DNA of 64,000 nucleotides. It comes from Enterobacter chuandaensis (GTDB lineage Bacteria > Pseudomonadota > Gammaproteobacteria > Enterobacterales > Enterobacteriaceae). This document shows, piece by piece, positions 1 to 12,645 of the stretch. Below the pieces are notes generated by a model. That model searched no databases and was not told the DNA's origin. It saw only the letters and a list, made by a program, of their open reading frames with translations. The position numbers were made by a program, and so were the translations under genes. Position 1 is the first letter of the stretch; each line of letters begins with the position of its first letter. The stretch spans positions 124,001 through 188,000 of the forward strand of contig NZ_QZCS01000007.1 in the NCBI RefSeq assembly GCF_003594915.1. Direction: 5' to 3'.

Positions 1-493
1 CGGACTCGTACGGGTTCGAAGTGCAGAGCACGTTACGGTTCATGTCGTTGGCGGTCGCGAGCGCGTCCAGCCCGACGGAGTGGAGCATCTGGTGTACCGG
101 CTTCACGTTCTTCTTCAGAATCCCATGGAACTGGAAGGTCTGACGGTTAGTGAGGCGGATGCTGCCATAAATGGTGTTTTCACCCGCAAATTTGTCGATG
201 GCCTGCCACTGCTTGGTGGTGATCACCCCGCCCGGCAGGCGGCAGCGCAGCAGCATCGCGTGGCGCGGCTCCAGCTTCTGTTCGGCGCGCTCGGCGCGGA
301 TATCGCGGTCGTCCTGCTGGTACATACCGTGGAAACGGATCAGCAGGAAGTTGTCGCCTTTGAAGCCGCCGGTCAGACCGTCATTTAAATCTTCGGCAAT
401 GGTACCGCGCAGGTAGTTGCTCTCTACCTTCATGCGCTCGGCATCAGACAGTTTGCCTTCGACCACCAGTGGGCCAGGATGTTTTTCGCTCAT
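1..493 (-). CDS. cysI: Sulfite reductase hemoprotein beta subunit, N-terminal part (cut by window edge)
   Basis: Reading the minus strand from the ATG at 493 gives [15 protein letters not shown] and continues open to base 1, about 164 residues of a protein that is about 570 residues in E. coli. The sequence closely follows E. coli CysI, the siroheme and 4Fe-4S subunit that reduces sulfite to sulfide with electrons from CysJ. The C-terminal cysteines that bind the iron-sulfur cluster and siroheme lie outside the window. Its ATG overlaps the cysJ stop codon by one base (TAATG), so the two are translationally coupled in a cysJI(H) operon. The call is firm; only completeness is unknown. Confidence 0.97.
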   Translation of the reverse strand, partial: MSEKHPGPLVVEGKLSDAERMKVESNYLRGTIAEDLNDGLTGGFKGDNFLLIRFHGMYQQDDRDIRAERAEQKLEPRHAMLLRCRLPGGVITTKQWQAIDKFAGENTIYGSIRLTNRQTFQFHGILKKNVKPVHQMLHSVGLDALATANDMNRNVLCTSNPYES

Positions 494-2298
494 TAGTAGA
501 CATCTCGCTGATAACGGCGCTCTACGCGCAGCTCACTTAAAAATTCATCCGCCGCTTCGGCATCCATACCGCCGAATTCGGCAATCACTTCCAGCAGTGC
601 CTGCTCAACGTCTTTCGCCATGCGATTGGCGTCGCCGCAGACATAAATGTGGGCACCGTCATTGATCCAGCGCCACAGCTCTGCGCCCTGTTCGCGCAGT
701 TTGTCTTGTACGTATACTTTTTCTTTCTGGTCGCGGGACCAGGCCAGATCAATGCGGGTCAGTACGCCTTCTTTCACATAGCGCTGCCACTCAACCTGGT
801 AGAGGAAATCTTCGGTAAAGTGCGGGTTGCCGAAGAACAGCCAGTTTTTACCCGGCGCTTCATCTGCGGCACGCTGCTGCATGAAGGCGCGGAACGGCGC
901 AATGCCGGTGCCCGGGCCAATCATGATGACCGGCGTTTCCGGGTTCGCTGGCAGGCGGAAGTTGTCGTTGTGCTCGATAAAGACGCGCACTTCGCCCTCT
1001 TCTTCCACGCGATCAGCCAGGAAGCTCGACGCCCCACCCGCGCGGGCGCGGCCTTCGATGTCGTAGCGCACTACACCAACGGTAACATGCACTTCGCTTT
1101 CCACTTCAGCCTGCGAAGAGGCGATGGAGTAGAGGCGTGGGGTCAGCGGACGCAGCAGACCAACCAGCGCATCGGCATCCAGTTGCGCCGGAGAGAAGCG
1201 CACCATATCGACAATCGGCGTCGTCGCGGCGTAATGCTGCAGCTTCGCTTTGTCGCCCACCAACGGCAGCAAGGATTCGCTGCGCGTTAAGGTGGCGTAA
1301 TTTTCGACGATATTCGGCGTGTTCACCGTCAGCTCGAAATGCCACTGCAGCGCTTCGGAGAGCGGCAGGGTTTTGCCGTCAACGGTGACGGGCTCGTCAC
1401 CCTTCAGCCACAGCAGCTCGACAAGCTCTTTCACCAGCGCCGGATCGTTCTGATACCAGACGCCCAGGGCATCGCCGGGCTGATAGCGCAGGCCCGAGTC
1501 GCCAAGATCGATTTCAATATGGCGCACGTCTTTTTCCGAATCGCGGCCTGTAATTTTCTGGTTCACCGACAGGCTCGCCGTCAGCGGCGACTCTTTGGTG
1601 TACGGGCTGGTGTGGATTTCATTGACGGTGCCCGCAGCGGTCACGGCGGCCTGCGCTGGCGACTCTTTCGGGACGCGGGCTTTCAGCACCTCAACGATGC
1701 GCGCACGCCATTCGGCGGCGGCAGTCTGGTATTCCACATCCGCATCTACGCGGTCCAGCAGGCGTTCAGCGCCCAGCTCTGCCAGCTTGCTGTCGAAGTC
1801 TTTACCGGACTGGCAGAAGAATTCATAGGAGGTATCGCCCAGGCCAAAGACGGCAAACGCGGTGCCATTCAGTTTTGGCGCTTTTTTCGAGAACAGGAAC
1901 TTGTGCAGCGCCACCGCTTCTTCAGCGGGTTCACCTTCGCCCTGCGTTGAGGCGACCACCACCAGCAGTTTTTCCGACGCGATTTGTTTGAATTTATAAT
2001 CCCCGGCGTTGACCAGGTTCACGTTCAGTTTTGCCGCGAGCAGGTCATCACGCAGCGCTTCGGCCACGCGGCGGGCGTTGCCCGTCTGCGAGGCGCTGAT
2101 CAGCGTAATGGCAGGAATTTCCACAGCCGTTGACGGTGCGCCAGCCACAGCGCCAGGCTGCTGGTTGAGCATTCCCCAGAAATAACCGGAGACCCAGGCA
2201 AGCTGAGTGGGAGAAAAATCAGAGGTGGCAGCCTGAAGGCGCGCCAGTTGCTCCGGGTTAAGGGGAAGCAAATTTGAAGGTGGGGCCTGTGTTGTCAT
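493..2298 (-). CDS. cysJ: Sulfite reductase flavoprotein alpha subunit
   Basis: This 601-residue protein is the FAD/FMN reductase that passes electrons from NADPH to CysI for assimilatory sulfite reduction in the cytoplasm. Visible parts are a flavodoxin-like FMN domain (about residues 65-205, with [15 protein letters not shown]), an FAD domain with the RLYSIASS motif near residue 390, and an NADPH site with [14 protein letters not shown]. The length matches E. coli CysJ (599). It is the first gene of the operon, with cysI overlapping its stop by one base. The upstream gap is shared with the divergent queD and is where CysB-dependent control is expected. Confidence 0.98.
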   Translation of the reverse strand: MTTQAPPSNLLPLNPEQLARLQAATSDFSPTQLAWVSGYFWGMLNQQPGAVAGAPSTAVEIPAITLISASQTGNARRVAEALRDDLLAAKLNVNLVNAGDYKFKQIASEKLLVVVASTQGEGEPAEEAVALHKFLFSKKAPKLNGTAFAVFGLGDTSYEFFCQSGKDFDSKLAELGAERLLDRVDADVEYQTAAAEWRARIVEVLKARVPKESPAQAAVTAAGTVNEIHTSPYTKESPLTASLSVNQKITGRDSEKDVRHIEIDLGDSGLRYQPGDALGVWYQNDPALVKELVELLWLKGDEPVTVDGKTLPLSEALQWHFELTVNTPNIVENYATLTRSESLLPLVGDKAKLQHYAATTPIVDMVRFSPAQLDADALVGLLRPLTPRLYSIASSQAEVESEVHVTVGVVRYDIEGRARAGGASSFLADRVEEEGEVRVFIEHNDNFRLPANPETPVIMIGPGTGIAPFRAFMQQRAADEAPGKNWLFFGNPHFTEDFLYQVEWQRYVKEGVLTRIDLAWSRDQKEKVYVQDKLREQGAELWRWINDGAHIYVCGDANRMAKDVEQALLEVIAEFGGMDAEAADEFLSELRVERRYQRDVY

Positions 2299-2604
2299 GC
2301 GTCGTTATGTTCCAGTAGCCAAGCGGACTTTAAGCGAATAAATCCAAACTGAAGATAAGGTTAACGGCGTGGATAATAACAATTAAAGAAGGGATGGAAA
2401 TAATAAATAACCAAATGGACTAACCTGTTTTAGTTATCGTTCTTAGCGATAAAACCGATTGAATAACCATTTGAAATAAAAGAATAAAAACCAATAATCA
2501 CCCTGAATACCGGGCGTTCACCGTTCAGAGCCGTTTTAGTTAATGCTAAAAATTGTGCTTTCCGGTACTATGCGGCGGTTTTTTCCGCATTACTGAGAGC
2601 GATC
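2299..2604. promoter_or_regulatory. Divergent promoter region between cysJ and queD
   Basis: This 306-bp A+T-rich gap separates two divergent genes and holds no credible gene. In E. coli the matching region carries the CysB-activated cysJIH promoter. The A+T-rich stretch at about 2390-2440 resembles the loosely defined CysB-binding segments, but the consensus is too degenerate to fix a site by eye. I could not assign convincing -35 and -10 boxes for either gene. Confidence 0.5.
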
Positions 2605-2967
2605 ATGTCCACCACACTGTTTAAAGATTTCACCTTCGAAGCCGCCCACCACCTTCCGCACGTTCCTGCAGGACATAAATGCGGCCGCCTGCACGGGCAT
2701 TCGTTTATGGTGCGTCTTGAGATCACCGGTGAAGTTGATCCGCATACCGGTTGGATCATGGATTTTGCCGAACTGAAGGCCGCGTTTAAGCCAACCTACG
2801 ATCGTCTGGATCATTATTACCTGAATGATATCCCGGGCCTTGAAAACCCGACCAGCGAAGTGCTGGCAAAATGGATTTGGGATCAGATGAAGCCGCTGGT
2901 GCCGCTGCTGAGCGCGGTGATGATCAAAGAGACCTGTACCGCTGGCTGTATCTATCGCGGGGAGTGA
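2605..2967 (+). CDS. queD: 6-carboxy-5,6,7,8-tetrahydropterin synthase
   Basis: The 120-residue product converts 7,8-dihydroneopterin triphosphate to 6-carboxytetrahydropterin, an early step of queuosine synthesis. The PTPS-fold zinc ligands are visible as His in FEAAHHLPH and the HGHSF pair, and the catalytic Cys in HKCGRLHGH. The CTAGC motif near the end is also typical of QueD. Length and sequence follow E. coli QueD (121). The start is the ATG in GCGATCATG; the downstream REP hairpin with a T-run probably ends the transcript. QueE, the next enzyme, is encoded convergently just beyond it. Confidence 0.97.
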   Translation: MSTTLFKDFTFEAAHHLPHVPAGHKCGRLHGHSFMVRLEITGEVDPHTGWIMDFAELKAAFKPTYDRLDHYYLNDIPGLENPTSEVLAKWIWDQMKPLVPLLSAVMIKETCTAGCIYRGE

Positions 2968-2970
2968 TGC

Positions 2971-3058
2971 TTGCCGGGTGGCGGCTTCGCCTTACCCGGC
3001 CTACAAAAGCCTCGAACCGTAGGCTCGGTAAGCGCTAGCGCCACCGGGCTTTTTTTCA
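2971..3058. repeat. Paired REP (BIME-like) element, also likely queD terminator
   Basis: Two REP-like palindromes lie in opposite orientation. The first (about 2973-3003) begins GCCGGGTGGCGGCTTCGCC and ends ACCCGGCCTAC. The second (about 3021-3051) is an imperfect inverted copy. A run of seven T at 3050-3057 follows the second hairpin on the plus strand, so it can act as the rho-independent terminator of queD. Similar elements occur at 12613, 19064 and 24669. Confidence 0.85.
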
Positions 3059-3727
3059 GGCAATATTCAGGTACTTGTGCGTCTGCATCGACAGGCGCCA
3101 GTTACGCGCAATACAGGTTTCAATGCACAGACGCGTCGCATCCTCTTTCTGGCTGATCGGCTGCAGGGCAATCACCCGCAGCTTCTCATCCGTCAGCGTC
3201 GCCAGCAGTTCGTCCAGGGCTTCGATATCGCGCACGCGCCCTACCGGGTGCTTAATTTCATCCGCGCGCTCCAGCGCCTGAGACAGCACGTCATACCCGC
3301 CGCGCATATTCACTTTTGGCGATACCGTCACCCAGGTGGTGTGCGAGCAGCGCACTTCATGGGTGCCGCTGGTTTCAATCTGACAGCTGTAGCCGTTCTT
3401 TTCGAGCAGCTCGGTCAGCGGCGTCAGATCGTGGATGCAGGGTTCACCGCCGGTGATCACCACGTGGCGCGCCGTCCAGCCCTGGCGACCAATAATCGCC
3501 AGCAGATCTTCTGCACTGCCCGCGCCCCACTTATCGCTCTCTTTGGTTTTCGCCAGTATGCTAAACAGCGACACTTCCCGATCTGCGAGCTTATCCCACG
3601 TATGTTTGGTATCACACCAGGCACAGCCAACCGGGCATCCCTGTAAACGAATGAAAATAGCGGGAACGCCGGTAAAGTAACCCTCGCCTTGCAGGGTCTG
3701 GAACATCTCGTTAATCGGGTACTGCAT
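3056..3727 (-). CDS. queE: 7-carboxy-7-deazaguanine synthase (radical SAM)
   Basis: This radical SAM enzyme rearranges 6-carboxytetrahydropterin to 7-carboxy-7-deazaguanine, the step after QueD. The cluster cysteines appear as CPVGCAWC (the CX3CX2C form) close to the N terminus, and the SAM-binding GGEPCIHD motif is clear. I chose the start at MQYPINEMF (223 residues), which equals E. coli QueE. An upstream in-frame ATG at 3733 would add two residues, but the GAG Shine-Dalgarno sits directly against it and is better spaced for 3727. It converges on queD across a REP element. Confidence 0.96.
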   Translation of the reverse strand: MQYPINEMFQTLQGEGYFTGVPAIFIRLQGCPVGCAWCDTKHTWDKLADREVSLFSILAKTKESDKWGAGSAEDLLAIIGRQGWTARHVVITGGEPCIHDLTPLTELLEKNGYSCQIETSGTHEVRCSHTTWVTVSPKVNMRGGYDVLSQALERADEIKHPVGRVRDIEALDELLATLTDEKLRVIALQPISQKEDATRLCIETCIARNWRLSMQTHKYLNIA

Positions 3728-3781
3728 AGTCATCTCAGTAAAGGGGATAAACGATAAGTATCGCAGATCCCCGCCGGATGG

Positions 3782-4489
3782 TCATGCTCCATCGGTGCTT
3801 TGCGCGCCAATCGCCGCCATAAAACGCCCGGTAATTTGCTGTGGGCGGGTGATCGCCCCGCCGACGACAACCGTATGCGCGCCCAGCGCCAGACAACGGG
3901 CCGCGCGATCGGGGGTATCCACGTTGCCTTCGGCAATCACGGGAACCGTCACGGCAGCCAGCACAGCCTTCAGGAACGCGCAGTCGTTCTCCGGAAGCGA
4001 ATGACCTGCCGTTTCCGCCGTATAGCCGTAAAGCGTAGTGCCGACGCAGTCAAAGCCAAGCGCCTGCGCCGTTCCGGCCTCTTCAACCGTGGAAATATCC
4101 GCCATCAGCAGTACCGAGGGGTAACGTGAGCGGATGCGCGTCACCAGCGTTTCCAGGGATTCACCGCCAGGACGTTCCCGCGCCGTCGCATCAAGGGCAA
4201 TGATTTCCGGAGAGACAGCCATGAGCTCATCCACCTCTTTCATCGTGGCGGTGATAAACACCTGGCTTTCCGGGTAATCCCGTTTGATGATGCCGATGAC
4301 AGGCAAAGAGACCTGTTGTTTAATGGCCGCGATATCCACCACACTGTTAGCGCGAATGGCGGCGGCTCCGCCCTGTGCCGCTGCCAGCGCCATCCGCGAC
4401 ATGATAAACGGGCTGTGCAGCGGTTCATTTTCCAGCGCCTGACAGGAGACGACCAGTTTTCCTTTCAGGGTATCCAGTACAGTTTTCAT
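3782..4489 (-). CDS. nanE: Putative N-acetylmannosamine-6-phosphate 2-epimerase
   Basis: The 235-residue product is a TIM-barrel protein of the NanE family, which converts ManNAc-6-P to GlcNAc-6-P in sialic acid and ManNAc use. Family residues can be seen: the Lys in GIIKRDYP, the Asp in LMADIST and the Glu in VIAEGN, with a phosphate-binding C-terminal [10 protein letters not shown]. The ATG overlaps the stop of the upstream PTS gene (TAATG), so the pair is one operon. This is not the E. coli nanATEK locus. The epimerase type is well supported; the exact physiological substrate is inferred from the family and the neighbouring PTS. Confidence 0.88.
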   Translation of the reverse strand: MKTVLDTLKGKLVVSCQALENEPLHSPFIMSRMALAAAQGGAAAIRANSVVDIAAIKQQVSLPVIGIIKRDYPESQVFITATMKEVDELMAVSPEIIALDATARERPGGESLETLVTRIRSRYPSVLLMADISTVEEAGTAQALGFDCVGTTLYGYTAETAGHSLPENDCAFLKAVLAAVTVPVIAEGNVDTPDRAARCLALGAHTVVVGGAITRPQQITGRFMAAIGAQSTDGA

Positions 4490-6048
4490 TACGATAAGAT
4501 CTCTTCCACTTCGTTTTTGATAATCGTGACGTGTGGGCCATAGATGACCTGAACACCGTTACCGCGCACGATAACGCCGCGCGCGCCGGTGGCTTTCAGC
4601 GCCGCGTCATTCACTTTGCTGCCGTCCTTCACCGTCACGCGAAGCCGCGTGGCGCAGCAGTCCACCTCTTCCAGATTCTCTTTTCCGCCTAACCCGGCGA
4701 TCACCGCAACGGCGCGCTCGCTCTGCGGCAGGCTGACGTCATCAACCATCGCCTCCTTTTCCCGGCCCGGCGTGGCGAAATCAAAGCGGTTAATCAGATA
4801 ACGGAAGGTGAAGTAGTAGAGGAAGAACCACGGCACGCCGACCAGCGGAACGAACATCCAGTTGGTTTTAGCCTCTCCCTGCAAAATGCCGAACAGCACG
4901 AAGTCAATAAAGCCGCCGGAGAAGGTCTGCCCGATGGTGATGTGCAGCATGTGCGCGAACATAAACGCCAGCCCGTCAAACAGCGCATGAATGACGTACA
5001 GCACCGGGGCAATAAACAGGAAGGAGAACTCGATGGGCTCGGTAATTCCCGTCAGGAACGAGGTTAACGCCGCAGAGAGCAGCAGCCCGGCAACCCGCTT
5101 TTTGTTCTCCGGTTTCGCCGTGTGGTACATCGCCAGACACGCGCCGAGCAGGCCAAACATCATCGTGATAAAACGCCCGGACATGAAGCGCGATGTGCCT
5201 TCATAGAAGTGCTGCGTGTTCGGGTCGGCCAACTGGGCGAAGAAGATCCGCTGCGTGCCTTCCACCAGATGGCCGTTAACAATCTCGCTGCCGCCAAGCG
5301 CGGTGGTCCAGAACGGCAGATAGAAGATGTGGTGCAAACCAAACGGGCCAAGCATGCGTAAAATGAAGCCGTACAGCAGGGTGCCCAGATAACCGGTGGC
5401 ATCCACCAGCCCGCCGAGACCAAAAATCAGTTTCTGGAAATGCGGCCAGATCACGGTCATGAGCGCGCCAACGAGTATCGCCGCGAGCGAACTGATAATG
5501 GGGACAAAACGCGAGCCGCCAAAAAAGCCCAGGAACTGCGGAAGCGCAATCTTGTTGAAACGATGGTGCAGCACGCAGGTCACCAGCCCAATAACCACGC
5601 CGCCAAACACGCCCGTTTCCAGCGTCTGAATACCCAGGGTCATGCCCTGCCCTACGGCTCCAGGGTTTTCATGCGCCAGTTTACCGGTGAGGATCAGCAG
5701 CGCGTTGATGGTGGCGTTCATCACCAGAAACGCGAGTAGCGCCGCCAGACCAGCCGTGCCCTTATCGCTTTTTGCCAACCCGACGGCTACCCCAACCGCA
5801 AACAGCACCGAGAGGTTTGCAAACACAATTGAACCGGCGCTGCTCATGATGGTGAAGATGGCCTGCAGCCAGCCCACATCTAAAAACGGATAGGCCGCCA
5901 GCGTATTGGGATTTGATAACGCCCCGCCGATACCGAGCAGCAGACCCGCTGCGGGCAACACGGCAATAGGCAACATAAAGGATTTGCCAAAGCGCTGCGC
6001 TTTTTCAAACCATCCCCCTGAAGAAGCCCCACTGAATATTTGCATCAT
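4489..6048 (-). CDS. PTS EIIBC permease of the glucose/N-acetylglucosamine family
   Basis: This 519-residue membrane permease has an EIIC domain (about residues 15-410, many hydrophobic helices, and the substrate-site motif [12 protein letters not shown]) followed by an EIIB domain. The phosphorylated cysteine is Cys465 in CCATRLR. There is no EIIA domain, so it must take phosphate from a separate EIIA, most likely EIIA-Glc (Crr). It is co-transcribed with the nanE-type epimerase, which suggests it imports an amino sugar such as ManNAc as the 6-phosphate. The first of two adjacent ATGs was used; the second (6045) is equally possible. Substrate specificity is an inference. Confidence 0.85.
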   Translation of the reverse strand: MMQIFSGASSGGWFEKAQRFGKSFMLPIAVLPAAGLLLGIGGALSNPNTLAAYPFLDVGWLQAIFTIMSSAGSIVFANLSVLFAVGVAVGLAKSDKGTAGLAALLAFLVMNATINALLILTGKLAHENPGAVGQGMTLGIQTLETGVFGGVVIGLVTCVLHHRFNKIALPQFLGFFGGSRFVPIISSLAAILVGALMTVIWPHFQKLIFGLGGLVDATGYLGTLLYGFILRMLGPFGLHHIFYLPFWTTALGGSEIVNGHLVEGTQRIFFAQLADPNTQHFYEGTSRFMSGRFITMMFGLLGACLAMYHTAKPENKKRVAGLLLSAALTSFLTGITEPIEFSFLFIAPVLYVIHALFDGLAFMFAHMLHITIGQTFSGGFIDFVLFGILQGEAKTNWMFVPLVGVPWFFLYYFTFRYLINRFDFATPGREKEAMVDDVSLPQSERAVAVIAGLGGKENLEEVDCCATRLRVTVKDGSKVNDAALKATGARGVIVRGNGVQVIYGPHVTIIKNEVEEILS

Positions 6049-6213
6049 TTTTTCATCCCCCCATTAAACGATGAAAATTTTTACCACATTAATTTTTAAT
6101 AGAGAAAATTATCATCAAAAACCAGGAGGACGATCATACTTTTTCAAAATGACTGGCATCCTTCCCCCGCTTTCCGCCACACTAGTCGCAGAGAAACGCA
6201 TTAAGGATCGAGC
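6049..6213. promoter_or_regulatory. Divergent control region with inverted repeat between the PTS operon and its RpiR-type regulator
   Basis: The gap is A+T-rich on the PTS side. Inverted arms GATGAAAATTTTT (6070-6082) and GAAAATTATCATC (6104-6116) match over 11 of 13 positions, with centres 34 bp apart. Such a site just upstream of the PTS start is a plausible operator for the divergently encoded RpiR-family protein. No binding consensus for this regulator is known to me, so the assignment rests on position and symmetry. Confidence 0.4.
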
Positions 6214-7038
6214 ATGTCAGACAATGAAAACCTGCTGCTGAAGCTACGCCAGGAGGCTTCCGGGTACAGCCCAACGCAACAAAAACTCGGTGAGTTTGTT
6301 CTCAGCGATCCTGCCCGGGTGCTCTACCTGACGATCACTGAACTGGCGCGCGAGAGCCACACCAGCGAGGCCAGCGTGACGCGTCTTTGCCGGACGCTGG
6401 GCTGCAAGGGCTATAACGAATTTAAAATGGCACTGGCGCTGGATATTCAGCAGAGCCAGCCCGCGCGTGAGACCGGGGATGAAATTGATACTGTGGTGGA
6501 TGAGTCAGTGCAGGCTCTGCAGGATACCGCCAGGCTCCTTGACCGGTCACTGCTTGAAAAAGCCGCACTGGCGCTGCATCAGGCGCAGTCCGTGCAGATT
6601 TATGGCGTCGCGGCCAGCGCTATACTCGGCGAGTATCTGCATTACAAGCTGCTGCGACTGGGTAAACCCGCGCAGCTGTTTAGCGATATGCACTGCGCGG
6701 CCATGAACGCGACGACGCTTTCGGCAGAGACGCTGGTCGTGGCCATCTCCAGCTCCGGTTCAACGCGGGATCTCCTGCACGTGGTGAAGCTTGCCCGCAA
6801 GCGCGGCGTGAAGGTTCTGGCGCTCAGCAATACCCCGCGCAGCCCTCTCGCCTCCCTTAGCGATATGCTGCTGGTGGCCGCCAAGCCTGAAGGCCCGCTT
6901 AGCGCAGGGGCGCTTAATGCCAAAGTTGGGGTAATGCTGCTGGTCGAATTGCTGACCACTTCCCTGATTGCGCGAGATAGCCATTACGCTGACGTCAGCC
7001 AACAGACCGCCAGCGCGACGCTTCCTCTGTTGCTCTGA
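6214..7038 (+). CDS. MurR/RpiR-family transcriptional regulator
   Basis: The 274-residue product has an N-terminal HTH_6 domain (about residues 1-78, with ITELARESHTSEASVTRLCR as the helix-turn-helix) and a C-terminal SIS sugar-phosphate-binding domain (about 115-250, with VVAISSSGSTRDLL). RpiR-type proteins sense phosphosugars. It is divergent from the PTS/nanE pair and is the obvious local regulator of that operon; its ligand may be an N-acetylamino-sugar phosphate. Whether it represses or activates cannot be read from the sequence. A hairpin at 7046-7070 ends the gene. Confidence 0.9.
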   Translation: MSDNENLLLKLRQEASGYSPTQQKLGEFVLSDPARVLYLTITELARESHTSEASVTRLCRTLGCKGYNEFKMALALDIQQSQPARETGDEIDTVVDESVQALQDTARLLDRSLLEKAALALHQAQSVQIYGVAASAILGEYLHYKLLRLGKPAQLFSDMHCAAMNATTLSAETLVVAISSSGSTRDLLHVVKLARKRGVKVLALSNTPRSPLASLSDMLLVAAKPEGPLSAGALNAKVGVMLLVELLTTSLIARDSHYADVSQQTASATLPLLL

Positions 7039-7045
7039 AAACATT

Positions 7046-7075
7046 CGCAGGCTAAATAAAATAGCCTGCGTTTAA
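7046..7075 (+). terminator. Terminator of the RpiR-family gene
   Basis: A perfect 9-bp stem CGCAGGCTA / TAGCCTGCG (7046-7054 with 7062-7070) closes a 7-base loop and is followed by TTTAAT. It sits 8 bases after the stop codon. Confidence 0.75.
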
Positions 7076-7395
7076 TCTCGTCTGATTTCACTTTAGTGGG
7101 GTTTAATTCATTTAGCGCATAAATGATTGGTGTAACAAAGTGTTTTATTAATTACATTTTGAATTACAGTTTCCGCCCTGACAGGAAAATAAAAAACATC
7201 ATAAATTCAATAAATTGAAATATAATATTTATTAAATTGAATTTTTTCAGTTTCCGTAATGTCAAATATCTCCACCTGATTTTCTTTCCTTAAAATAAGC
7301 TTAAGACGCGGTCTGTACCGGCGTTTTATTATTTAAATACCGTTTACTTTTGCGCGCCTACAATCCGCCTCATCAATCATAATGAGACGGTATCA
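7071..7395. other. A+T-rich intergenic region upstream of the SDR-like gene
   Basis: About 325 bp between a terminator and the next gene, markedly richer in A and T than the flanking coding sequence, with many runs of A and T. A TACAAT at 7359-7364 could be a -10 box for the downstream gene, but no good -35 box stands 17 bp before it. No open frame or structured RNA is apparent. Such a segment could bind H-NS; that is an inference. Confidence 0.5.
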
Positions 7396-8505
7396 ATGAA
7401 GATGTTATTGATTACAGGCGTGACCGGTTTTCTGGGCGGTGCAGTACTTGAAAAAATCCTGACCAGCGATCGACCCGTAAAAGTCCTTTTGCTTGCCCGT
7501 GCCGACGATCCGCAGGGCGGGCTGGCGCGCGTACAGGAGAACATGCGTAAGTTTAACGTTCCCGAGGAGAAACTGGCCTCCCTGAGCGTGGACAATATCC
7601 TCATCGGCGACCTCAGCCAGCCGGAGGCTTTTCTGAACGATCCGCGACTGAACCAGGTCACGCATGTCGTAAACTGTGCGGCTGTCGCGTCATTTGGCAA
7701 TAACCCGCTGATCTGGAAGGTGAACGTAGAAGGCACCCTTGCGCTGGCGCGCCACATGGAGCAGGTCGCAGGGCTGCAGCGTTTTCTGCACGTAGGCACC
7801 GCAATGTCATGCACGCCGGAGCAGGATTCGCTGGTCGCCGAAAGTGCGGAATTCAGAGAAAATGCTGAGCACCTGGTGGAATACACCTGGTCCAAGTCAA
7901 CCATCGAACAGCTGATGCGTCAGGAGTGTCCAAATCTGCCGCTGCTCATCGCCCGTCCGTCCATCGTCGTCGGCCATACCCGTCACGGCTGCACGCCGTC
8001 GAGCAGCATTTTCTGGGTCTTTAGCATGGGGCTGATGCTGCAAAAGTTTATGTGCTCAATGGAAGACCGGATCGACGTTGTGCCGGTGGATTATTGCGCC
8101 GATGCGCTGTTAATGCTGCTGAGCAGCAACGCACATTCAGGGGAAGTGGTCCATATTTCTGCCGGGGAAGAGAACAGCGTTCGCTTTGCAGATATCGATC
8201 AGGCGATGGCGCAGGCGCTGGAGAAAGCGCCCGTCGGCGACAAGTACGCGCAGGTAAGCTACGAAACGCTGGTCAGAATGCGTCGTGAACTGAAGTCTAT
8301 TTTTGGCCCGTGCAATGAACGGCTGATGCTGAGAGCAATGCGTTTATACGGTGCCTTTGCCACGCTGAACGTGCGCTTCAGCAACGATAAACTGCTCAGC
8401 ATGGGGATGCCAAAGCCACCTCGTTTTACGGATTATATCGCCCGCTGCGTGCAAACCACCCGGGGATTGAGTATCCCGGAACAGATGGCGGTCGATTTTA
8501 AATAG
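7396..8505 (+). CDS. Extended SDR / NAD-binding reductase-like protein (male sterility, thioester-reductase type)
   Basis: The 369-residue product begins with a Rossmann motif TGVTGFLG (residues 7-14), has NCAAVASF and VNVEGT as in extended short-chain dehydrogenases, and YTWSK with Tyr163 and Lys167 as the catalytic YxxxK pair, then RPSIVVG. The pattern fits the NAD_binding_4 group (fatty acyl-CoA or carrier-bound thioester reductases) better than sugar epimerases. No carrier or adenylation gene is nearby, so substrate and pathway are unknown. SD-like GAGACGG precedes the ATG. It stands alone between two terminators, in a place not occupied by this gene in E. coli K-12. Confidence 0.75.
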   Translation: MKMLLITGVTGFLGGAVLEKILTSDRPVKVLLLARADDPQGGLARVQENMRKFNVPEEKLASLSVDNILIGDLSQPEAFLNDPRLNQVTHVVNCAAVASFGNNPLIWKVNVEGTLALARHMEQVAGLQRFLHVGTAMSCTPEQDSLVAESAEFRENAEHLVEYTWSKSTIEQLMRQECPNLPLLIARPSIVVGHTRHGCTPSSSIFWVFSMGLMLQKFMCSMEDRIDVVPVDYCADALLMLLSSNAHSGEVVHISAGEENSVRFADIDQAMAQALEKAPVGDKYAQVSYETLVRMRRELKSIFGPCNERLMLRAMRLYGAFATLNVRFSNDKLLSMGMPKPPRFTDYIARCVQTTRGLSIPEQMAVDFK

Positions 8506-8510
8506 CCAAA

Positions 8511-8540
8511 AAAAATGCCAGTCATTTGACTGGCATTTTC
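8511..8540. terminator. Bidirectional terminator between the SDR-like gene and eno
   Basis: TGCCAGTCA (8516-8524) pairs with TGACTGGCA (8527-8535). An A-run on the left and a T-run on the right let it work for both convergent genes. Confidence 0.9.
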
Positions 8541-8558
8541 ATTTTAAGGCTTAAGCAA

Positions 8559-9929
<1,371 letters not shown>

Positions 9930-9938
9930 CTAACTTTT

Positions 9939-11799
<1,861 letters not shown>

Positions 11800-12591
11800 T
11801 TAGAGATCATGTTCCTGGCGTTTTACTTCCTGCCAGACTTCTTCCATCGCATCGAGGTCTATACCGCTCATTTCCAGGCCGCGCGAGGCCACAATCCGTT
11901 CGACTTCACGAAAGCGACGTTCGAATTTCAGGTTGGCTTTTTGCAGGGCGGTTTCCGCTTTTACCCCTAAATGGCGAGAAAGGTTGACGGTGGCGAACAG
12001 CAGATCGCCCATCTCTTCCTCCAGCTTTGCTTCATCCACAACCGCCTGCTGCGCTTCGTGCATCACTTCATCGATCTCTTCATGCACTTTATCCAGCACC
12101 GGGCCCAGGGAGGTCCAGTCAAAACCGACGGCTGAGCAGCGTTTCTGGATTTTATGGGCGCGCATCAGCGCGGGCAGGCTCAGCGGGATGTCGTCCAGCG
12201 CCGAGTGCTGGGACTTTTCTGCGCGCTCTGCGCTTTTAATCTGTTCCCAGCGGGCCAGCACCTCTGCGCTGTTCCCTGCGGTGGCATCGCCAAAGATATG
12301 CGGGTGGCGGCGCTCCAGTTTGTCGCTGATGGCGGCGCAGATATCGTCAAAGTTAAAGCGCCCTTCCTCCTGCGCCATCTGGGCGTAGAACACCACCTGG
12401 AACAGCAGATCGCCGAGTTCACCGCGCAGGTCGTCAAAATCTTCGCGGGAAATAGCGTCGAGCACCTCATAGGTCTCTTCGAGGGTATAAGGTGCGATGG
12501 TCGCGAAAGTCTGCTCTTTGTCCCACGGACAGCCGTTTTCCGGGTCGCGCAGGCGTTTCATGATGCCGAGCAGGCGGTCGATTTGAGTCAT
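11800..12591 (-). CDS. mazG: Nucleoside triphosphate pyrophosphohydrolase MazG
   Basis: The 263-residue protein hydrolyses NTPs and dNTPs to the monophosphates; in E. coli it is linked to lowering ppGpp and to survival under starvation. Two tandem MazG domains are visible, with the metal-binding acidic patterns EETYEVLDAI and ELGDLLFQVVFYAQM in the first and EEEMGDLLFATVNLSRH in the second. Length equals E. coli MazG. Unlike E. coli, where mazE and mazF lie between relA and mazG, here relA is only 66 bp upstream with a REP element between. Confidence 0.97.
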   Translation of the reverse strand: MTQIDRLLGIMKRLRDPENGCPWDKEQTFATIAPYTLEETYEVLDAISREDFDDLRGELGDLLFQVVFYAQMAQEEGRFNFDDICAAISDKLERRHPHIFGDATAGNSAEVLARWEQIKSAERAEKSQHSALDDIPLSLPALMRAHKIQKRCSAVGFDWTSLGPVLDKVHEEIDEVMHEAQQAVVDEAKLEEEMGDLLFATVNLSRHLGVKAETALQKANLKFERRFREVERIVASRGLEMSGIDLDAMEEVWQEVKRQEHDL

Positions 12592-12603
12592 GGTTATGTC
12601 CTG

Positions 12604-12645
12604 AAAAAAAATGCCGGGTGGCGGCTTATGCCTTACCCGGCCTAC
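12604..12645 (-). repeat. REP element doubling as relA terminator
   Basis: A single REP palindrome (12613-12645) begins GCCGGGTGGCGGCTTATGCC and ends TTACCCGGCCTAC. On the minus strand it is followed by a run of eight T (12604-12611 read as complement), so it has the layout of an intrinsic terminator for relA. It occupies the place where mazEF stands in E. coli. Confidence 0.8.
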
